A DNA stretch of 64,000 nucleotides from Heliopora coerulea. Its lineage: Eukaryota > Cnidaria > Anthozoa > Scleralcyonacea > Helioporidae. The notes beneath the pieces were generated by a model. That model did no database searches, was not told the DNA's origin, and saw nothing but the letters and a program-made list of their open reading frames with translations. The DNA is taken from contig JASJOG010000215.1 in the NCBI GenBank assembly GCA_030142905.1, positions 1-64,000 on the forward strand. The letters are read 5' to 3'. The position numbers were made by a program, and so were the translations under genes. Shown here one piece after another: positions 22,979-34,560 of this stretch. The first letter of the stretch is position 1; each line of letters starts with the position of its first letter.

Positions 22979-24014
22979 TAGTGGTGGGCGATACCGGTGC
23001 TAAAATTTCGGTACTTTCGATACTCACAATTCAAACAACGGTATCGATTACATTTTTAAAATATCGATCTTGTCGATACCGGTCAGGTGATGTAGGAATA
23101 TTTTTGATATTCGATAAACCCCGCGGATAAACAAAGCTTTGAACTTTTGTCCGACTTCTTCAACAGCAGAAGCGGAATACGTAGCGTTCAGTATAGCTAC
23201 CCAAGACGCAATCTGACTTCGAAGGCTACTTCCGGATATTGGAATGCAACTCAACAGACAAACTGTATACACGAAGACAACCAAGGAGGTATATTGCAAT
23301 AGAGAGGAATGCCATGGCTCAAGCAAGTTCGAAGCACGACCATATTGGTTACCACTTCTTTTGGTAGACCATACACAACTATACCAATTGATCTGAAGTT
23401 TGTGCCCAAAGACGAGGTCGTCGCACACATCCTAAAAAAGTCTCGGTAAAAATATTTCTTCAATAAACTTTCCAATCCACTGGAAATAGAAACTGTCAAA
23501 CAAGTAACATCAAAAACGGCGAAAGCTGTTGTTGTTATTGAATTATTTGGCGATTATTCTTTGACTTGTAATTTTACAACATACGCCTTTGCCTAATAGT
23601 GAATCGAGGGCACAGTATAGCTGTCTAATTTACTCAACACTTGTAGTCTTATATGACAACCATGATTCCCAAATTATCTAGCAATAATCTGTTCATATCT
23701 TTGACGACTGATGGCTACACCTACTGCCGCTAAATACTTGTTTTGGCTGACGTCCCTTAAACAGATACGTAGCAACGTAGTTTAACAAAAGAAAAAAGCT
23801 TCCTGACCACAAGTTGTTGCACAAATGCAAGCATTACCGCTCTAGATTTGGAGGAAACAGTGATAATGACCGGCGAATAACTTTAATCCATGTACAGTAA
23901 TATCATGACTACGGTCGACATAAAATTTCAGAAAAGTGAGGTACGTGGAAAAGCTTATATGGCATACATTGAATTAACTACGGACTTCGTTTGTTTCCTA
24001 GTTTAGTTTATTGC
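22979..24014. other. no gene; possible hAT-like terminus at the left
   Basis: TAGTGGTGGGCGATACCGG followed by repeats of CGATACC / TATCGAT to about 23110 looks like the end of a DNA transposon, perhaps hAT-like, but no partner end or transposase was found. The minus frames 23048-23428 and 23251-23499 are unrecognised. Confidence 0.3.
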
Positions 24015-24690
24015 TGTAGGGATAGATGTGCACCAGCATATGTGTGAAAATGACAGATCTATTCAGGAGGTAGATTGTACTTAACCAGAGACGAATGCAG
24101 GCGGTAAGTGAAAAGGGCTCGTGCCCATCCCATTACTGGCAGATATTCAGCAATAGACTGTGTACCCTGAGGAATTCTTTATGTTCGTTTATCTATTGTC
24201 TACCCATGGTGGAATGGGGAGACTCAAAAAAAAAAGCCTAAATAAAAGAGCTAATGTCTTGCCCCGTTCTCTAAAAATAGTATTTGACTGCTGGTTCACT
24301 CTTTCGTCTTGTATCTAGTAAGTATTCAGCCAACGTGAGCTTCGGGACCTTTTACTCTCTCCAATATAAATGAAGCAACAGGATTTATATTCTATTTTGT
24401 ACACAACTCCTTTAATTTGTCCACGTGACGGCCAATTTCTTGGCTTACGGAAGATATTGCCGACGGTTACAAACGGTTTGTACGCTTTATAATGCGCTCG
24501 ACTCTTACCAGGACTCCTTTGACTTACGGATGTTGCAACTGCAATGAATTTCTAGAATGTTGTAGCTGCGATGAGTTTCCCATGGTACCCTCATCTACAC
24601 CTTCTACAAATTTTGATGTACGGCCATTTATTCTAAGATCCTTCAAAACATTGCATTTCTTTTTGGTTTCTTACCAGCACTGGATGATAT
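24015..24690 (-). pseudogene. PLE-3 copy B (GIY-YIG remnant plus downstream region), uninterrupted
   Basis: The minus-strand translation includes PFVTVGNIFRKPRNWPS and GVVYKIEYKSCCFIYIGESK, a better preserved GIY-YIG core than copy A, then stops. The 3' part aligns with 11313-11572 and the 5' part with 16659-17066, joined here at GAGCTAATGTC (about 24250-24260). This copy therefore shows the state of the locus before the Kolobok insertion. Confidence 0.78.
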
Positions 24691-25226
24691 ACTCATCACG
24701 AGATCAATTACTATTTTGACAGCCGTCACTTTACTTTGTACTGCAATGTGCGTGTCAAACAATAGACTTTTATTTGTGTGAGTAACTTTTCAGTAAATTC
24801 CGAGCGCCACCTCTATGTCTGTAAGTACTGTGCACATACTGTTGAGAAATGCAATTGTTGCATTATCTTCGGAGTCTGAATCCAACTCGACGGTAAACTG
24901 TATGTACAGATTTATTGAACTCAAGTATAATGCAGGAGGTTCTTCACACCAATGCGCTCGGGAGATGAATTAAAATGACCGACATACCGTCGCAACCAAC
25001 GCACCAGAACTAATGTTGTTTCGAAAGCAATGGATTCAATTTTTTGCATAATCAGTTCTGCTAAAAGTGCACTTACTAATGAACCCGCAGCATGTCCAGC
25101 AGTCTGGTGCTAATTATCTCCTTCACATGAACACCGTTAAACAATTATCAAAACAATGAACTATACACCAAAATTTCACAACAAAGTCTGCCGTCCATTC
25201 ACAAAAAAGAATCACCGTCCAAACCA
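24691..25226. other. no gene seen
   Basis: AT-rich, without recognisable coding. If the ballast-type exon to its right belongs to a transposon, the rest of that element should lie here, but no further exon or left terminus was identified. Confidence 0.3.
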
Positions 25227-25466
25227 TCATACCAGTTTAAGTTGTCCAGTCGGCGTTTCAATAGCCTGTTCAATTTCTTCGTCAAAAACCAAAATCTCAT
25301 CGTCATCATCAGGTTGTCTTACTGGTTCAAATTGATACGGTGTCACCCCCAAATCGTCAATCGGCTCGGCAATGTTGTGCTTATTCAAGCTCTCTGTATC
25401 GTTTTCCTCAGAGTTACTTGAACTTGATGACCAGCTTTTATCACTGGTTGTTAAATCCACATACAC
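25227..25466 (-). pseudogene. first exon of a second ballast-type gene, isolated
   Basis: The minus frame is serine- and acid-rich (SSSSSNSEENDTES), then GVTPYQFEPVRQ and DDDDEILVFDEE. It has the same layout as exon 1 of the transposon-borne gene at 11789 (acidic serine-rich leader, then FVPYQDEPLADSDEEN). PYxFEP leaders are common in cnidarian ballast-domain proteins. A GT follows QLKL, as expected for a donor. The zinc-binding second exon was not found. It may be the relic of a second Kolobok-type element whose end is at 25758. Confidence 0.45.
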
Positions 25467-25734
25467 GTTATAAGAATCCTACTAACCAAGGGAGTCAAAC
25501 AACCATGCTAATTGCTAAACGCAATAAAGCAATAGAAGCTAAACACTCAACTGAAGTCACACTCGAGACACCGCTGATTTTAGGCGCCCGCCGACAGAGA
25601 GAAAATAGCGGCGCTGTATTTCAAAATTTTCCATTTGCTTCATTGCTTATCTCTCGTCAATGAATGACGGCTGGAGAAATATATTTAGGGCTTCCATTTT
25701 TTTGTAATATAGATAAAAATTCATATAGATAAAA

Positions 25735-25758
25735 ATTCATTGGAGTGGCAGTTCCCCT
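25735..25758. repeat. possible transposon terminus next to TTAA
   Basis: The sequence ends GGAGTGGCAGTTCCCCT and is followed by TTAA (25759-25762). Read inward it starts AGGGGAACTGCCACTCC, which looks like a Kolobok or piggyBac-type end. No left end was found, so it is tentative. Confidence 0.35.
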
Positions 25759-26049
25759 TTAAAACAACTGTTGTTAAGTACCAGGAAAAGAAATCCCAAA
25801 ACTTGGGTAAAAGTTCTAAAAAGCTTTCACTTGACCACGTCCACAGTTAATGGAACTGGAATAGATGTAAACAGAGGAATCAAATAGAAAGATGCAATTG
25901 CTTCACCTGTGTCGACCTTCTGTGCACTCACAAATTCTCAAAACTCTCTTCTTATCTTGACAGAATTTTTACTCCCACCACAGAGACGTTTAAAGAGAGA
26001 GAAGCCAAATACTTTGACAACTGGTAGGTCAGCTATCACATACAACTAT

Positions 26050-27050
26050 TAATTGGTCGTAAAACAATTCTCGTAGACGCTTCCTCTTCAATGCTAAAAT
26101 GGTCGTGTTCAGAAATTAAGGGGACCTTATTGATTTTCGGAATAGCATAAAATCAGACTGTACTTGAGTCGAAAGGTCTTAATTTGCGGTACTCTGATTT
26201 CGACAAGTTTCCTCATTTTCGTGCTTTCAAAAGCTTTTCTTCCAGTTCTATTTCCGTCTTCCTTGTCGGATTCTTTTATCCGTAATCTTTTCGTACATCT
26301 CCTGTTAAAGCATTTGAACACGTGCTCCACATAGTTTTGTTCAGAACAGTCGAGTTTCCTTTATCCGCCTTTATCATTAAAATACTGTTATCAGCCCTGA
26401 GATCAATACCTGTCTCTCTTGTCGAGTAAAATTCTGCTTTAGCGCAGTTCTTGGTTCTTTAACGGTGCTTTTAGTTCTGCTCGATCGGCGTATTACTCCC
26501 AAAAAAGCGTAAAAGATTTTTTTTGGATTGAAAAATCTCGATGATTGTTTCTGAAGTATCGGGCATTTTTTCTTAAGTATTGTGGATAGTTCGAATTTCT
26601 TTCTAAAGAAGTTTTTGTCATATGCCGTTGCTGACTTCTCTAACACTGCAACCTCTTACGTTTCCGACTGTTGCCAAGTTACGAGAAGGAAAAAATTGTT
26701 CTCAACCTCACCACCACAGAAACTCGTTCCTACAGCATTTCTTGAAGTGGCACGAAGTTCAGCAAATCTCTAGGAAAAATATCTGCATATTATCGAAACG
26801 TGATCACGATTTTTTGCATTCGACATTAATTTTAACAAATTTGGATTTCAGATTTGGACTGTTTTTGTTTTTAATTTCGGAATTTTTCGAAATACCCTTC
26901 GCTTTTTCTAGTATATTATCCTTTTTGTCAGATGGTAAATTACTTGAGCCATGTTCCACCGAACTAACGATTTCTTTAAATGGTATTCGTCTAGGCGTCA
27001 TTAAAAAATTGAGTCCTTTTCAAAGTAAACAAATTTCAATATTTTAAATT
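26050..27050 (-). pseudogene. PLE-2, N-terminal and early RT region, decayed
   Basis: The minus frames read KGLNFLMTPRRIPFKEIVSS, then DKKDNILEKAKG, and after several shifts ADNSILMIKADKGNSTV (the DKG motif of Penelope-like proteins), then LSKSEYRKLRPFDSST and FYAIPKINK (the LPKxHK region), ending with IVLRPINS near 26050. The RT catalytic motifs are absent. It lies downstream, in element orientation, of a PLE-2 GIY-YIG end at 27430-27960, as in the tandem layout usual for PLEs. Confidence 0.75.
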
Positions 27051-27383
27051 CCCTTTGAGACGTACTAAGTACTCACCACTTTCCTGACTAGTTGACTTTT
27101 TGAATTTCTTATACGAAAAATCGTATTAGACAATCGTATCATGTATATTGGCCTTAAAATTTTCTGGATTTGTTGAATTTATTATGATCAATTAGAGCTT
27201 ATGTAACAAAAATAAGTCACCAAAATGTATGATATAAATGAAGAAAACGGAACCGAAGCTTGTCTTGTATTTTTTAAATGTTGCGCCTTTCCCTCGACTT
27301 TTTTAGAAGTATTAGCATGGTAGAATAAAGTCATCTTGAGAACTCAAGATATGAGTCAATGCAAGATAAAACTATAGTTGGAA

Positions 27384-27424
27384 CTGTGATATTTCGACTT
27401 TATTCCAAAGTCATCTTCAGACAG
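27384..27424 (-). ncRNA. hammerhead ribozyme core of PLE-2
   Basis: On the minus strand: CTGT, core CTGAAGA, helix II strand TGACTTT, loop GGAAT, AAAGTC, GAAA, TATC, then ACAG. CTGT pairs with ACAG (helix I, 4 bp) and GACTTT with AAAGTC (helix II, 6 bp). CUGANGA and GAAA are the invariant core of hammerhead ribozymes, and the UC before ACAG is the cleavage position. Helix III is almost absent, the minimal form reported for PLEs. It sits between the PLE-2 C-terminal coding end and the next N-terminal region. Confidence 0.75.
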
Positions 27425-27429
27425 AATGA

Positions 27430-27960
27430 TAATTACAATAAAATGCCAGTGTCTATATACAGGTGTGATGACATCATCGAGACGGAATTAGAAAACACTA
27501 CCGATAATCCCTAATTTACATGCTGAGATGTTGAGATGCTAATGCTAATTAGAAGTTCTCACCACCATTAATAAAGCGGTTGGGCGTGAATAGAACTAAC
27601 GGGCTAACTGATAACAAATGGCCATAATATCTAATTAAAAAGGTTGAGTTCTTTGCTAGCTTTGAGCCCAGAATTAAGCTCAGGTTTATTGAACTTAATG
27701 TGGAGTGCTTCAATTATTAGAAGTTTATTGGTGTTAGTAGACTTACTCGTATAAAGAATTTTATAGTTATTAAAGATTAAATTTTTAATGGAGGTAGATG
27801 TGTTAGAAGAAAAGGGAAGGTCATTTAGTCGGTCGTACTGATCATATAAGTCATTAATGAAGTGAGCGTGTTCACATTCGAGAAAATGTTGGGCAACTGC
27901 TCTGGTGTTAAAACGCCTTTCCGAACATTCTACTCAACATAACATTCTTTACGTGCGACT
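27430..27960 (-). pseudogene. PLE-2, GIY-YIG C-terminal end
   Basis: The minus-strand translation reads AVAQHFLECEHAHFINDLY, KNLIFNNYKILY, KLLIIEALHIKFNKPELN and SGLKASKELNLFN, then a stop at about 27640. This is the usual end of coral-type PLE proteins (catalytic Glu in IEALxI...KPxLN). The 3' non-coding region that follows carries the hammerhead at 27384-27424. The 5' part of this unit is missing. Confidence 0.75.
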
Positions 27961-29391
27961 CTTTCGTCAAATTTTCACCTAATAGAGAGGCTAAGGAAGT
28001 TCTTTAAAGAAAACTTGGCGAAACAAATGTTTCCTAATCAAAAAGTTGTTAACAATATGCTGTATTGGACTACAATTTGTAAAACAGGAGAAGAGAACCC
28101 GGATAAATAACCGTGATAACTTAACCTCCATTTTGACCTCTTGATTTACGCACGTTTGTTATTGGAGCTTGGTCTGCTTAATCTGAACGTCGTAGTAGCC
28201 CATGAATTCATGAAAATCACGTCGTTCACTCTTTGTTAAAACGAAGGGAGTACCTCTTAAATGAATTTCAAAGGACGATGATCGCATAATTTTAAAAAAG
28301 AATACAAGTGCTTCGAGTGATTGACTTCCACAAGTTCACGGAGTACAGTTTATTTATTCAATCATACAACAAAATCGTGAAATACAACACAGATAAACGA
28401 GCTTATCATAGAACAATCACGTGATCGTTCCAAGGTGAACGAGTAAAACGAAAACTGTCGCAGGATCGCTTCAAAATAAATGAATATTAAAAAAAAAACA
28501 AATAAATATTCTGGTGATTTTGTGTACAATGTTCGCTGAATATTTTTAATCATTAAGAAGCATAAACGGGTTTGATTAGAAATGCTTTGATCTTCATTTG
28601 TTTAAATAAAGTTAACACCTATCTTCCACATTTTAACAGTTGATTAAGATTTGGCCAAACACAACTGCCGGAGATAGGGACTAAATCTTGTTTTGAAAAA
28701 CCTTCAACAGAGAAGGATATCCCAAGCTAGTTATTGCGAGCGAAAGCAAGCCAATCACATCATTCCTAAGCTTCCATTGTTTTGCTGTTTGTTAAAACCA
28801 AACACCTCAAAGTTTAAGTTGCTCCAAAGTATGGCGTCAACATGCCTCAATACAGTCCTTAGTATGCAAACTGAAATTAATAGAACGTTCGTGTACGAGC
28901 ATTTCTGTCTTTCAAATAATTAGAAGTCCACTACGGAGTGTACGTATCTTTAAAATAAATGTAATAAAAATAAAAGATATGTCATATAGTACAATGTAGT
29001 TTTGTTGCCATGGTACCAATAATTTGGGAGCTGGGTAATATTTTCACGATTATCACAACTTGGTCCGTGCATATATAATTCAGTGAAGTATAAAATAGCA
29101 AAATATACGACGACATTGTTCAAAAAAAAAATTTACAATAAAGCTTGCGGGTTTCAAATTATCGAGTGTGAAGAAGAATTTTAAAAATTATGTACCTTTA
29201 TTCAGTTACTTTGTATCCTTATTTACTGGACGCTGCTGGTGTAATAGAATAACAACTCGACAAGATCACTATTTACGCGTGCGTCATTAGAAATATTCAT
29301 CTACCACCACACAGACAAATTACCAGAAGGAAGCATGTTAAGTGTTTTTGACTGTGGTGTAGAAGTCTCCTATGCCAGTTTAAGGGATTTG
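27961..29391. other. no recognised gene
   Basis: AT-rich; short frames only (for example 28693-28923), none with a known motif. Confidence 0.3.
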
Positions 29392-29512
29392 GCCTAAAAA
29401 AGCTCCTAAGCTAAGGAGCCTAAGAGCTTAAGCTAAAGAGCCTAAGAGTTAAAGAGCTTAAGCTAAAGAGCCTAAGCTAAAAAGCTCCTAAGCTAAAAAG
29501 CTAAAGAGATCC
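29392..29512. repeat. short minisatellite of AAGAGCCTAAG/AGCTAA units
   Basis: Reiterated variants of AAGCTAAAGAGCCTAAGAG and AAGCTCCTAAGCTAA over about 120 bases. Unit boundaries are irregular. Confidence 0.7.
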
Positions 29513-30134
29513 AGAAAATTCCAACTGCTAAATGATACCTGTATGGGCAGAAAGTCTGCTACGGAGCCAGTGAACAAAAGAGAACATTACGCCATATGAT
29601 CAGTAACTATATCCGTACCATTTTCCATTATTTTGTATTAAGGATGACAAATCTACTGGTCAATCAACCTCGTATTCAGAAGTTTCATAATTTTTCATCA
29701 CCCTTTGTGTATCATCTTCTGTCCTTGTAGCTTAGAATTTTTACTCCATAAAGTTGATATCATCTTTTATCTGATCAAGTATTTCATTTTTCCTGAGTAC
29801 AAGTTTCATTTTCACTCTTGCCACATTCGTTCGAAGCTTGAACAATTCCAAGCTGCATCATGTCGTTGATAGAACTATGACTGATTTAAGGATGTCATTA
29901 ACACTTTTCGATCTATCCGAAATTTTCTTTCGAAACGAGCAACCCCCTTCTTCATATGAAAGTCCCAACTTGGCAAGTTATAGGTGGGTACCCGAAAGTA
30001 ATCTTACGAATATTCATTTGATAAATGTTGAATCACTGACGACACTCGTGTCATTTGGAAGTTATGGAAATTTCCTAGATCAACTAAAGAAAACACCGAA
30101 CTTCGAAACACTTCTACCCAAAAATTCTTATCGA
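29513..30134. other. no recognised gene
   Basis: The frame 29838-30155 (plus, 105 codons) overlaps the start of duplicated copy 2; it has no known domain and no open counterpart at 19.2 kb. Confidence 0.3.
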
Positions 30135-30599
30135 TTCTCAAACATTAATATTTGATATGTCCTAATTTAATGTACGATCCAACTTGTAGTTTGGCAATAA
30201 TTGTCGTAAACTCACAGAAAAAAAAAAAAAAAAAGAAAAAAAGCCATACTACGCTAATATCCGATTTCTGCTGCTTCACTACTCAGGCACTTACCTGAAC
30301 AAATTTTCCATCCTGCAAAACAAGGAAAAATGTACATTAGTTCATGGATCGACTGCCCGCCATGGGGCAATTTACCCCCACACACGACCTCCACTCTTCA
30401 TACAACTTTGCCTGATTGCCTCTCGCACAACCTGAACTCCCGAAAAAGCTTTGCCTGCTAGACGGCGTGAGAGCGATGGACGAATATCAGGGTTGAGTGA
30501 CCCCTGATATGATCACAAGCACTTATACTTACTGGTGAACGATACCCTAGAATTGAAATGGATAGTACACGATAAATGGAGAAATCTAAGACAGTGTCT

Positions 30600-30690
30600 C
30601 ATGCCCTGTGACGACCCGTGAGACGCTCTGACCATTGAGCTCAAGAGACTCACATGTCGAACTAACGTCCAATTGACTGTGTCTTTTAAC
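30600..30690 (-). mobile_element. tRNA-derived SINE, head fragment
   Basis: GACGACCCGTGAGACGCTCT followed by GACCATTGAGCTCAAGAGACT corresponds to the minus-strand tRNA-like head of the SINE at 20160-20360. The body is missing. Confidence 0.45.
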
Positions 30691-32607
30691 TGGAAGATAT
30701 CGAATACCATTGCCAATCACACTGCAGTTTTTGCATTGGGCTTTATTAAATTCAGACTAGTCATTTGTATTGCTAAACCTAACCCTAATCCTGACTGTTC
30801 ACCTAACACTATGAACAATTCTAACCTTAATCTTTATCTAAGCCTAAAAAGCTGATTTCTAGTTAGATGTGAAGGTCTAGGAGGTCACTAACTACCGAAG
30901 TCGCTTATCTTAACGAGACCGGCTCTTCTTATTCAAAACGCCAATGGCCTAACTTCGGGTACTGGGGCCGAGAGCAGCCTGCGGGCCAAATGTTCGGCTG
31001 ACGACGAACAAATAAGATTTTATTCCCACGTCGAATACTTACTCTTCCTCATTTGTAATGCAATTGCATTAAACATGGAATCGTTTACTGATGACGATAT
31101 GATAAACATTCATGCAGTTCCTAATGTTATTTTCGGATTTCAGCTTAAGCCGCGGTTTTACAGCAATGTTGCTCGTACATGTCATGAAACTTTTCTTAAA
31201 ATTTAACGTGAACGATCTACGTGAGGGGAAGAACTTTGATCAACTATTATCTGCCACTTAATAATATGAAGGAGACTGTATATGTTTCTTTCTTTTTCTT
31301 ATACAGAAGAAACGCTTAAGTTTCGCCACGTGCGCACAATAAAAATTTCGTGCTGACAACATAAACGTCGCTTGAAAGATGAGGGCCACTGTAAGTTTCT
31401 ATGATTTTACAGGTATTATTAGCGCTTCAATTTTTGCCGATGCTAACAACATAGAGAACTCCGAACAAGACGCATTTGCTTATCACAGATTCTTAAAGAT
31501 GAAGAGTGAAAATTGTTTCAGGGACCAAAATAGAATATTTTAAAGCGCTATGAATGATTTCATGTTGCAAGAAGATGAATTATAGAATTTTAAACTGTTT
31601 TCAGTGTAGTCATGTAAGAATTATCGATATTAATTTTCGAAAGGTTTTCTATAGTTCGAGCAAACTCAGTATGTTAGGCTGTCGGGCCCATAAAAAACGA
31701 CACAGTTTCTCCCTATTCGAAACTACGACGTTTAAGTCTAAACAAGCATATGAAGTTTGACAGAGATATTGGATACACAAACGACAATGTACCTGTTTTG
31801 TCACCAAATATTTCACTCGTAGGATTTTCTGCAACTTTTTTGTGCTTATTTTGCAGGAGTCGTGTCTTCCATGACAAAGCGGCTACACTTGTAACTTTGT
31901 AGTGTAGTGGCACTTTGGTTTTCAAAACATTGCATTGCATGTAGAAAGTAACAAATGCCATGCAGTGTTGCTGCTTTTTAATTAGGAACAAAAATCCGAG
32001 TGTCAGATGCCATACATGATGGTAGTCCAACTGACCAGTCTCTTACCTAGAACCTTCTTTAGGTGTGGGCGCAGCCCAACATATTAAGATTTAATCAATC
32101 CTTCCAGACTTAAGATAACTTCGTTGTTTGACGAACTAGAAGCTTAATTTTAGTATTCTGTATTCTAGCGACCTGTCAGTTGTATAATGCGCGCTCTTTA
32201 AAGAGCTAGTTAGATGGAAGGGAGGTTTCCTTCGCATATACGTAACCTGTCTAACTTGGCGGATCTGTTATTAACCCCATAAGAATGCAAATTCTTGGTG
32301 ACAACAACAAACTGAGTAACGCAGAAGTTTCCCGCTGCGTTTTCTTAAAAATACTTACTCAGTTAAGAAAGACAAAACGGAAGTCTGGGAGCATACATCG
32401 TCATTGGTACGTTTAAAACGTAGAATTGGAGATATGTGTGATAAAAATCACATCGAGAGAATATTACGAGGTTTTTTCACATTCACACTCTATCACATAA
32501 ATGACTACCATTCATTGAATCTACCCGTCTCTTCAATAGCAATTTCACTTCTATAAATACACAACTTATAACCAAGCTCTTTTCAACGACCTTCAAAGCT
32601 CAGTTGG

Positions 32608-33655
32608 ACAAATAAAAAAGGACAAATGAAATAGGACAATATAAGACGAACATAAGAGTCATTATGTCCATAGTACGATATACATTGAGTACATTTACAA
32701 TTAAAAGAAGAATCAGTTAGTTCCAAGTCTTGTAAATAAGTGCGAAATATATTAACCGAATCAGCGCCTCTAATATAGGGAGGAAGTTGATTCCACATAT
32801 GGGACGTTATATAAGTAAATGAATTATGCAAGTAGAGATTCCGATATGAGGGTTGTTCAATTTTGTCAGTATTACCCCTACGATTATACGGGATTTACGT
32901 CGGTTAAAAAACTATAAAATGTATGAGGGTCCATTTGACTTTAAACATGTATATAACAGGACTAATGACTGTAGTCGTCTTCTGTGGTTAAGTGATCGCA
33001 AGGAACAGGTGTTTAATACTTGATCATAATCCACACTTTTAGGAATATTCAAAATTGTTCTTATAGCATACTAGTGGGTAGATTCCAGTTTCTTTGCCAG
33101 TGACTTACTAATACCAAGTAGAATGGGACTACATTACTCAAGTTGAGGAAGAACATAGGCTATATAAAGTTTCAGTGCGACTTGCTCTGGGATGAATTTT
33201 CTTATCCGTCTAAGAGCTCCTATTTTCGCGTTGGATTTACTGCTAGATTCTTCCAGATGTTGTTCGAAGGATAATTGATTGTCAAGTGTGACAACGAGTA
33301 TTTTGAGGGAGTCTTTAATAGTTTTGGTCTCATCTTCTATCACCAAGTCATAACTGTACTTTGTGCCCCCAATCACCATAGCTTGAGTCTTTTATATATT
33401 TAGAATAAGAAAGCTGTCAATTAACCAGTCGGACAAAGTCCTTAAGTCTTTGTTCGAGATGAATTCCAGTACTGCCGGACTTGAATCTGGTGCGTAATTA
33501 GTAGTGTCGTCAGCATATAATAGTAGGCACGATAACGTAATAATAAAATTTAAATCATTAATAAAAATATTGAAAAGTAATGGCCCCAGAACACTTCCCT
33601 GAGGAACACCACACCTAATTGTTGTCCAGTTTGAATATACGCCATTAACTTCAAG
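32608..33655 (-). pseudogene. 5'-truncated non-LTR retrotransposon (CR1/L2-like LINE)
   Basis: The minus frame 33392-33661 reads VYSNWTTIRCGVPQGSVLGP, NIFINDLN and LLLYADDTTNY, that is, RT motifs B and C with the YADD catalytic Asp pair. The next frame (33134-33379) reads LVVTLDNQLSFEQHLEESSS and ALKLYIAYVLPQLE (thumb region). After several stops the terminal frame at 32583-32831 reads SFTYITSHMWNQLPPYIRGA, the usual C-terminal end of L2/CR1-like ORF2. The endonuclease and early RT motifs are missing through 5' truncation. It is inserted inside the second-family tRNA-SINE of duplicated copy 2: GCTCAGTTGG on one side, AGGGTCAAAGG on the other, while copy 1 is continuous. Confidence 0.78.
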
Positions 33656-34084
33656 GGTCAAAGGTTTGATTCTTATCCAATGGCTCGAGGGTTGTATTTT
33701 TTACTTCTGGTCTGGGTTGGGCCTTAACACCCACTCTAAAGCACATTAATTTCGACAGAGAACCATCTTGGTTTTAACTGTAGTACTTGATAAATTGAGC
33801 TTAATTATCAGTTTCAAACAATCGTTAGTGCTGGTCAGAAGACATGTCTTTATCTTCGTGAATCCATTTCTATTTTCTTATGATTACATTTCAGTGGTTG
33901 GTTTTACGAACACGGGATCACTTGCGCTGCAGATATGGCCTAACGAGTAAACACGGTCTTTACGTGATTTGAACAAAATTTTATCCTCCAAAAATGGCAC
34001 TATAAAGTTTATAATACGCAATTTGGCGGACAAACTTTAAGAACAGTTTTTCAATTCATGGATATTGCTGATTATTTACTGGGA

Positions 34085-34560
34085 CTAGGGGGGTAGCGTA
34101 ATGGATGCTAGCCGGGGCTGAGATCCATGGAAGTCAAGTTGTAGCCCACTCAGCATGCCTCCCTTCTCCACACAACAGAAGAGGCCAGGAGGAATGACGG
34201 GGTCATTACGTACTGGTTTCTGCTGTGTCGCAGGAGTTGCCAGGATAGCGACACGATTTGCCGCTAGGCTGCCTACGGGACTCCGACCCCTGATTATCTG
34301 TCTGGGTTTATTCCCTTAGCCTTAGACTATCCAAAGCCACCCACAAGGCAGTGGGACTATTTGAGCCATTGCTGGCACCCTAGACAGGTGCTACCTCTCC
34401 GGGTCAGAGTGGACCTGGGAGTGATGGTGATTAAGGGGCCACTCCACTTTCCCCAGAACTCCGGTCTTCCCAGACTGGAGACTCACCATCGGATGCAGTT
34501 TAATGTCATGCTCAAGACATTACTGGTACCAATGTACTAAATACGGTATCCGGCTTCATT
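34085..34560. repeat. GC-rich module, possible SINE
   Basis: It contrasts with its AT-rich surroundings. It begins GGGGGTAGCGTAATGGATGC (A-box-like) and GGGGCTGAGATCCATGG, then unrelated GC-rich sequence to GGTATCCGGCTTC. No reading frame. The tRNA-like resemblance is weak and no second copy exists in the window. Confidence 0.35.

Larger units (their letters stand above)
30135..34045. repeat. diverged duplicated segment, copy 2
   Basis: Collinear with 19205-22645 over its whole length (landmarks listed there). Differences: the two SINEs at 19.9-20.36 kb are absent apart from a partial SINE at about 30600-30690, and a LINE of about 1.05 kb is inserted at 32608-33655. Copies 1 and 2 lie in the same orientation. 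Confidence 0.75.
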
